The notes under the pieces were generated by a model. That model had not been told where the DNA came from. It did no database searches and saw only the letters and a program-made list of their open reading frames with translations. From NCBI GenBank assembly GCA_003427395.1, contig BFEA01000616.1, forward strand, positions 895,883 to 929,744: a stretch of 33,862 bases of DNA, in the 5' to 3' direction. The stretch comes from Chara braunii (lineage: Eukaryota; Streptophyta; Charophyceae; Charales; Characeae). A program made the translations under genes and the position numbers. Of this stretch, positions 28,067-33,862 are shown in pieces (position 1 is the stretch's first letter; each line of letters begins with the position of its first letter).

Positions 28067-29229
28067 GAGTCTTAGGGGTATCCATGACTGTAGAGGGACG
28101 GCCACCAATTAGCGAGGAATGGATCAGTTCCCCGGCTCATCACAAACTGAAAAGTTGGAGAAACATACACACATCCCTCTTCGGCCGAGCCTTAGTCCTC
28201 GACAATGTTGTTTTTGCATCACTATGGTATAAATCTCTGCTGTGACCATTGAGTAAAATGACTTTGAGAGGTCTTAAGCAAAAGGCAACATCTTTTCTAT
28301 GGAGGGGGGATGGGGAGCAAACCAATGTGATTAGTAGGGTGGCCTGGGACTCAATTATCCAACCGAAAGTGGAGGGAGGCTTGGGATGTCTCAACCCAAC
28401 CACGCAGATACAGGCACTACGAGCCAAATGGATTAAGAAACTTATTTTCGACCCCCAGAGCCCATGGTGCGTCTTGGCTCTGGAGCACCTGGCTAGGCTG
28501 ACCCCAACGACTCCCCATACGATTCATCCGCTCACTCGGTTAGAGAACCGCTTTTGGAGAATCCCACGCAAACTCCCATATGAAGGGGATGGGTCAGAGG
28601 AAGGGAGTCAGTCGCAAGATACTTTTTGGTCTTCCCTGCTACAAACCTGGCGCAAACTCCCGCTCCCAGATAGGACCCAACCCGATCGTTGGGAGGAGGT
28701 CTATCGACAACCCCTCTTTGGCAATAGATGGGTGACAGACACGAGGGGCGGTGTGATGATAAGCTCATCCCCACCTTGGAAGAACTGGGTTAAACACGGG
28801 GTACTCAGGGTGGGGGACCTCTGGGACAATGATAAGCATAACTGGAAGACAGGGGACCAGCTGCGAGCAACCCTACGGTACTGTCACCACGTAGAGATTT
28901 CTTTGGAAAACCTTATTGAAGCCATTCCACTAGAGTGGTACCGGATCCTCAGACGAGGCCCCACCCTGAGAGAGGGCGATTGGGTGACAACCACAGGGAT
29001 CCCGCAGCTAATTGGTTTGGTACATATGGTTTCCCCTCAAACTGTCTTGACTGAAAACTACACTATCACAAAAAACAACACCCTCCAAGGGAGTAGGGTG
29101 CCCTTCGAGTGGAGAGACAAAACATCAGTTTATCAAGTGAGAGTTATCGAGGAGAAGGGACAGAGGGTGGTTTTCCAGCCAGACAAACCAATCCCGGACT
29201 TAGCCCTGGACCCGGTGGAATGGACCTGA
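28051..29229 (+). pseudogene. LINE-C ORF2 connection region
   Basis: One frame runs from 28051 past a TGA (28243-28245) to 29229. It reads RVLGVSMT, LKSWRNIHTSLFGRALVLDN, ATSFLWRGDGEQTNVISRVAW and PKVEGGLGCLNPTTQIQALR, the standard region after RT in plant LINEs. Next come VGDLWDNDKHNWKTGDQL, PLEWYRILRRG and VTTTGIPQL, shared with LINE-B. Apart from the single stop the 326-residue part 28249-29229 is clean; its ATG is internal. The frame continues in phase beyond 29229 into the zinc-binding domain. Confidence 0.82.
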
Positions 29230-29680
29230 CAGCCCCCCCAAAAGAGAGGCGCCCCCAAGCCAAACCCCATTAGCCTACACCTACTAACGGTCAAATCAGC
29301 GTACAAAATGCTCCGACCTAAACGGCAGCTAAGAGATATGATCAACGATAGATGAGCCAGACATTTGAATGTTGATCGCTCCCTCTTGTCATCGATCCAA
29401 TGGTTCAAGGAACAAACGCATAAGCCCATGAAAATCACCTCCCTGTAGTGGCAGATTGCCCACCGCTGGCTGCCAACCAATGACTGGCTAACCGATCGAA
29501 CGAACCTCGAACAAAGAGGCTTGTTGCTTCCATGGTGCCAGCGATGCCAGAGCCTTTTCCCCTTCCACAAGAAGGCGGAAACCATTGAACACATTTTTAT
29601 GCATTGTCCGGTTGCCCAATTCATATGGAGATGGTGGGATCGTATCTGGCGAAAAATGGAACTGGACACTCCCTGACCCT
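29230..29680 (+). pseudogene. LINE-C zf-RVT zinc-binding domain
   Basis: In phase with the 28249 frame but after stops at 29227-29229, 29353-29355 and one before WQIAHRWLPTNDWL. The recognisable core is LLLPWCQRCQSLFPF, then ETIEHIFMHCPVAQFIWRWW. This is the pattern C-x2-C ... E-T-x-E-H-x-F-x-x-C-P of the reverse-transcriptase zinc-binding domain found at the end of plant LINE ORF2 proteins. LINE-B lacks it because of the 20480-21195 replacement. Confidence 0.82.
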
Positions 29681-30150
29681 GATCATGGCAAGCCATACTG
29701 GCTGGACATTGGCCCCTGGTCGAGACAACCACATCCTTTATAGAAAACATGTACAGACTTGGAAGGAGGGCGGTGATGTGGGCACTCTGGTGGCAAAGGT
29801 GCACCCTAGCCATGGAAAAGATACGGGTAGAGGGCGCAAAGATCACATAACAAATACAGCAACAAATATACCTTTAACTCACACGTAGATGGCTAGACAC
29901 AAAAGCACAACTAGATCTTTTTCAACAGACTGGGGACGTTAGGAGAATGATTACGGTATTTTGCATGGATTGGGTAGGGGGTGAAAGTGAAGGTTGGATT
30001 GCAAAAGTGGTATGGAGCGGGGATCACGAAGAAGGGATGAGGGACTTGGAAGAGATGAGAGATTATAGGCTAGAATTCAAGGACTGGACTAATATAGAGC
30101 CCTCGTTCCCATTGCGCCCTCCCTCGGATTTCCCAGACTCCTTCCGACCC
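29681..30150 (+). pseudogene. LINE-C ORF2 C-terminal tail
   Basis: The tail homologous to LINE-B reads in broken frames: WALWWQRCTLAMEKIRVEG (about 29777-29835), IQQQIYL, then the open frame 29947-30252 (VFCMDWVGGESEGWIAKVVW, MRDYRLEFKDWTNIEPSFPL). The matching LINE-B segment is 21223-21600. Residues encoded after 30150 in the open frame come from the poly-T tract and should not be counted. No function is known for this tail. Confidence 0.72.
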
Positions 30151-30174
30151 TTTTTTTTTTTTTTTTTTTTTTTT
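30151..30174 (-). repeat. 24-base poly-T tract at the right edge of LINE-C
   Basis: A T run directly after the last LINE-C homology. A plus-strand LINE should end in A, so this is better read as the poly-A tail of a minus-strand retroposon to the right that joined at the LINE-C end, or as a homopolymer artefact. Confidence 0.85.
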
Positions 30175-30540
30175 AATCGGGCCCAGTGCCCAAGGCCGAT
30201 ATTAGTAATGGAAGATATTGAGGCCGGGGTCCTCACAGTCTACCCGGAGTAACAAAACCGAGATTTATGAGAACCGGGCTCAGCATCCCTTATGATGATG
30301 ACCGAAATCGTAATGATAAAAAACGTAGAATCTGAAAGTTTTTAAGGTGTCGGAGCCATTACCCGACTTTGGCTATGAAAGCTTCTAGGCTACTCAGAAA
30401 TTTACTTTGACAAACTTCAGGAAAATCCGTCTGCTACAACTGAAAACGCCACCAGAGAAGTTCACTAATGCTCAGAGATCTACGAATCCCTAGCAACCCA
30501 TCAGAGTTTTCCAACACTGAGAATGCCCCCCCAAAGCATC

Positions 30541-30626
30541 CCCAGATCTCTCTACCAAGCCTCATGCTCCTGCATCCGCAAGTTACAGGGCAATGCCCCA
30601 GCACCGGCCAGCGTCGTTCTGGCATC
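30541..30626 (-). repeat. Dispersed repeat R2, copy 1
   Basis: An 86-bp block beginning CCCAGATCTCTCTACCAAGC and ending GGCCAGCGTCGTTCTGGCATC. It matches 30911-30996 at most positions, and shorter matches lie at 16943-16972 and 31415-31486. The GCGTCGTTCTGGC end also appears near the tRNA-like sequence at 17510-17581, hinting at a SINE body on the minus strand. Confidence 0.82.
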
Positions 30627-30910
30627 AAACACTCCGCAGGTCACTGAATACATCAGTACTGAATCATCTAAGTTGGGTTATTAGAAGTCCCCAGATTCCT
30701 AAAACACTCTTAAGACCCTTGTTGGTAACCAAGCAAACCAGCAGATCTTTAGATCTAGACTCCTAAGGTAATTCCTAGCCTTCCTTTCCCCGGGACATAC
30801 TTACTCAGGGACAGTACCAACCATACTAACATCACCCATAGCTGATCTCTTCTCGCCACTACGCACCCCCCCCCGATTCGCCACTGGCTTGCCTTCCACC
30901 CTCGGCAAGC

Positions 30911-30996
30911 CCCAGATCTCTCTACAAGGCCTCATACTCCTGCGAATTGCAGGTCACAGGGCGACGCCCCAGCTCCGGCCAGCGTCGTTCTGGCAT
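30911..30996 (-). repeat. Dispersed repeat R2, copy 2
   Basis: It begins CCCAGATCTCTCTACAAGGC and ends GGCCAGCGTCGTTCTGGCATC, about 370 bp after copy 1. The two copies are equally long and differ by scattered substitutions, so they are independent or old duplicates. Confidence 0.82.
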
Positions 30997-31414
30997 CGGC
31001 AAAACAGGGGCACAAAACAAAAAAGCTATGCGGATGTGAGTCCCGTTGTGACCCTCTCTGAACTTCTACACCCCAGTTGCAAGTAAGGGCTAAATACTAC
31101 CAAGGATCCAGAACCAGAGAACATTAGTAAGGACTGCACAAACAAACTACCACCCACTCTCCCCGCAACTATTGAAGAAAACTACAGGTCTCGTGTTCAG
31201 TCCTCAAACGACACACGACTGGTCTCATACCCTCCCATGCTAGAGTTACAGGACCCCACCAAGCCCCAGTACCGACCAACCTAGTGAAGATGGCGAGGAG
31301 AGCCTTCCTCCCTCGGCAACTCCTCATAGCCGCACGCCCCAAACGGTGACCGGGATACACCCCAGCTATGACCACGTCGAAAGTGCTGGTTCTATCTTCC
31401 TCCCTCGACAGAGC

Positions 31415-31486
31415 TCCCCAAGCCTCATGCTCCTCTCCGGGGCACAGAGCAAAAACACTCCAGCACCGGCCTGCGTCGTCCCAACG
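31415..31486 (-). repeat. Dispersed repeat R2, diverged copy 3
   Basis: It contains CCCCAAGCCTCATGCTCC and, after a diverged middle, CAGCACCGGCCTGCGTCGTC, the same order as in copies 1 and 2 but shorter and lacking the GATCTCTCTAC part. Confidence 0.6.
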
Positions 31487-32480
31487 CTTTCCTTCTGACC
31501 TACTAACAAAACCCACAATCCCCCCTCGGTTGCCCCCCCTTCCCCTTCTTACCCCGCAGCCTTCTTGGAGCAAGAACTCGGATCTTCTCCAAGCCCAAAC
31601 CCCCGTAAGAACAACATCTCAATAGGGGAAACACCCTAAAGAAAGGAACTGATACTGCACACCACCTACACCTATCCAACCCTACTCCGGCAAGACTTAC
31701 TGCAGTGGAGCCACCATCTCCCCTGCTGATGTGCCCTAATTCCACTCTGTAGTTAGCCCCTTCCCACAGAGTGCGTCCTTTCCCTTCATCATATCATCCT
31801 ACCCCCTCAATACAGCCCCCTCCTTAAGGGAAAACGAACAAAATTAGGCAAAACTAAGAGAAAATACGTACGAGATTCCAACGTTGAATCATGAAGGTGA
31901 TCAGTGCAAAAATTAGCTTCCAAACAGATGCAATAGGATGCAATAGGATCAGATTACAGCAGCAAGATCTTGGGATGTAAATTCCGAGGATGATTTAGGC
32001 GTAGTTATAGAGGTTATCTGAGCTATTCGAATCCGGACTCACGATTGTAAAGGATCAGAAGTGTTTGTAGAAGAATCCATAGGAAAATTCATAGGACCTT
32101 GAGTATAGACCTTAACTTTGTTAAATCGAAAATTATGATTTTCTTGTAGGAAATTCCCTAGGAAATGTCCTCAAATGAGTATTATCAAATTTGCCGCAGA
32201 TAACAACTGTATGACGACTGTATAGCAGAAGACCTAATATCTAAGATCACGAAATTCAGAAACGCAGGATTGCTCAAAAGACAACTATCATGAGAGATCG
32301 GGGGAAAGAAATCCGAAAGATCCATTCCGGGCGAAGACCGGTTTTAGCTACGAAATCAGAGGCACAAATCAGATCAAGAATTTGGGATTAGGATTTGCAA
32401 AATAGGGCGTGGAGCATACCCAGTAACAGCAAACGATAAAACTTTTGAAAGCTAGCGAAAGATCTACCAGGTACCTCTCC

Positions 32481-33140
32481 AAACCAGAGAATCATTTCCG
32501 TTTATGTACACACCATATCACGTCCCTCATCCCCCCCAACCTCCACCTCCTGCTTTATCAGCTCGTAAGCACCTCAGCCGTCTCGTGGTCTGCACTTCTT
32601 GCAGCCATCTTCATATGACTGAGTGATAAAGATTAACGGACCGTGGCCTAAAACGTACCTCATCTCAGCCATGTAGCAAGACTCAACCACCGAGCCCGTC
32701 GATGGCCCCTCACTGGCAGTCCGGCGAGAACAGGAACGTCCATGGTGAAAGGCACCTAATAGGTTCTGCTTCCTTCAACAGCACGTCGTTGCGCAGCAGG
32801 GTCCGGGGGTAGCCGTTCACGACACGTCATCACCACTCATCTCGATAGAACAAGCAGCTCCCCTTCATTTCTTCGGAGTAGCAAACCCGCACCGCGCCGC
32901 TCCTCGCATGACAAAGCCACCGTGTGAAAGCCCTTCGGGCAAGCAGGATACTTCGACTCAAACCAGCGCACTTCAGCGCTTAGAGGAAGGCGATATGGCA
33001 AGGTGTGACATGAACACGCTACCATACATGGCCACTCAAAACATCCGTAATCCACCCCGCCATCGCCACACCCTCACGCCATCGTCCCTGTGCGCGCTGT
33101 TTCCCGTGTGAACTCGTCAATCCGGAACCCGTGCTTCGGT
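32481..33140. other. Gene-free or unresolved region
   Basis: A short minus-strand frame (33055 to 32837; EVRWFESKYPACPKGFHTVA) and, one frame over, GYPRTLLRNDVLLKEAEP (about 32814-32760) look more protein-like than the surroundings, but I recognise no family and no splice-site pair. It could be a fragment of an unknown gene or chance. Confidence 0.25.
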
Positions 33141-33145
33141 TCGCC

Positions 33146-33209
33146 GGGGCGCAGCGCTCCCGGCAGCGCTGCGCCCCAATAGGGGTCTCAAGGGTCTATT
33201 GAGACCCCT
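33146..33209. repeat. Two adjacent perfect stem-loops
   Basis: The first has 13-bp perfect arms (GGGGCGCAGCGCT at 33146-33158, AGCGCTGCGCCCC at 33165-33177) and a 6-base loop. The second has 11-bp perfect arms (AGGGGTCTCAA at 33181-33191, TTGAGACCCCT at 33199-33209) and a 7-base loop. The first has a diverged copy at 21123-21154. They may belong to a transposon end; T runs for a terminator are absent. Confidence 0.9.
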
Positions 33210-33430
33210 TCCCACCCCACGCCCTGTCCCTGGCAGAAATTTTGTCCTAAAAGCAACACCGATAACCTATCGTCCTTACACCCCTCACGTTTTCCTTCTA
33301 GATGCCTGCACGAGGAACTCCTCCCTAGTGCCCCCTGGGGAGGACCTCGCTCATCTACCAAGAGCGCCACATTCAACAAATGCAGTCAGTATTGGCAGTC
33401 ATCAGGCTGGGTTTGGAGCAAGCAGCCTGT

Positions 33431-33862
33431 AAACAGTATCCGTCCCTAGCTACCTATCTGGCGCCCTCCCTCTGAGGGTGAAGAGATACAAAGGCAACAG
33501 CAGTTCTCCAAGGTCTACACAGGTCTGCTCAGTTAATCCCCTGCTCTGAAGGGCAATCAATGCTGGCAGGCAACAGCAGTTCTCCAAGCCCACAAAAGGC
33601 TGCACTTTTGGCTTCTACACAAGCCTGCTCAGTTAATCCGGGACCCCTGTTCTGCAGGGCAATCAATGCTGGCAGGTCCCACAGTCACTCACAGTCACTG
33701 GTCCCATTTTTTTCAGACTTTCTTTTCTCTGTAAATGGGACGCTGGACCCGATTTCCAGCAGGTGACGCTCCCCACCAATAGATGGAGCCTCTCCCCCGG
33801 TGCTACTGGTGTCTGCTCTTATCAGCAGCACTAGCACCGGAGGGGGTGTTGTTAAAAAAAAA
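33431..33862 (+). repeat. Dispersed repeat R1, copy 2, with internal duplication and poly-A end
   Basis: It matches 21765-21975 but is longer. It contains a tandem duplication: 33495-33570 and 33571-33676 both begin CAACAGCAGTTCTCCAAG and end AATCAATGCTGGCAGG, the second with about 30 extra bases. It continues past the point where copy 1 is cut and ends with GGAGGGGGTGTTGTT and at least nine A bases at the window edge. The A-tail suggests a retroposed non-autonomous element read on the plus strand. Confidence 0.85.

Larger units (their letters stand above)
23304..30150 (+). mobile_element. LINE-C: near full-length LINE retrotransposon, decayed
   Basis: All expected parts occur in order on the plus strand: ORF1 with zinc knuckle (23304-24455), ORF1 C-terminal module (24608-25630), AP-type endonuclease (25648-26530), reverse transcriptase (26853-28066), connection (28051-29229), zf-RVT zinc-binding domain (about 29460-29640) and C-terminal tail (29765-30150). 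The architecture and zf-RVT domain are typical of plant L1-like LINEs. Stops, frame changes and a missing RT motif make it inactive. The right end stops at a poly-T tract; the left end is not defined. Confidence 0.88.
30175..32480. other. Gene-free repeat region
   Basis: No recognisable coding region on either strand. Short dispersed repeats at 30541, 30911 and 31415 are listed separately. From about 31800 to 32480 the sequence becomes AT-richer without open frames; a GATGCAATAG word is tandemly repeated at about 31928-31948. Confidence 0.4.

Noticed and set aside
30151-30252. C-terminal extension of LINE-C ORF2 through the poly-T tract
   Set aside because: The phenylalanine run is just the T tract translated, and LINE-B has no matching extension.
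32837-33055. Minus-strand 72-residue frame as a host exon
   Set aside because: The reading looks somewhat protein-like, and another piece follows one frame over, but no family, start or splice signals could be supported.

Overview
The window looks like a repeat-dominated piece of a plant-lineage (streptophyte) nuclear genome assembled as a draft. The evidence is a Ty3/gypsy retrotransposon with a C-terminal chromodomain, LINEs carrying plant-style zf-RVT (reverse-transcriptase zinc-binding) domains, many simple-sequence tracts, isolated N bases (301, 321, 350, 6371, 17376) and no recognisable intact host gene. A charophyte alga such as Chara is a plausible guess from gene-poor, retroelement-rich texture; I cannot prove species from sequence alone. 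No bacterial operons, rRNA, CRISPR or phage genes are visible.

Layout. 1-930: pyrimidine-rich then AT-rich leader. 931-6542: decayed Ty3/gypsy chromovirus (gag; then protease, reverse transcriptase, RNase H, integrase and chromodomain in a shifted frame), followed by a 3' region with a ~34-bp minisatellite (7278-7496) and three adjacent palindromes (7863-7916). 8115-13128 on the minus strand: LINE-A, only the 5' half of a LINE (a Gln/Pro-rich ORF1 and the start of the endonuclease), cut off at a microsatellite. 13200-17900: non-coding repeats, including two long snap-back hairpins (MITE-like), three tRNA-like/SINE-like modules on the minus strand, poly-T and poly-A tracts and a perfect 71-bp tandem duplication. 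18055-21624 plus strand: LINE-B, only the 3' part (reverse transcriptase onward), interrupted by about 720 bp of unrelated sequence. 21765-21975: first copy of a dispersed repeat. 21976-22013: an exact Nextera mate-pair junction adapter, i.e. non-biological sequence left in the assembly. 23304-30150 plus strand: LINE-C, the most complete LINE (ORF1 with zinc knuckle, endonuclease, reverse transcriptase, connection region, zf-RVT, C-terminal tail) but with many stops and frame changes. 30151-33862: dispersed short repeats, perfect stem-loops, and a second longer copy of the 21765 repeat ending in poly-A.

The three LINEs belong to one family: LINE-A and LINE-C share the endonuclease and a distinctive C-terminal ORF1 module I do not recognise, and LINE-B and LINE-C share the region after the reverse transcriptase and the 3' tail. 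None of the elements looks autonomous now. The two most useful observations are the residual library adapter at 21976-22013, which makes linkage across that point doubtful, and the shared unnamed ORF1 module. I see no convincing new host system such as a defence locus or metabolic cluster.
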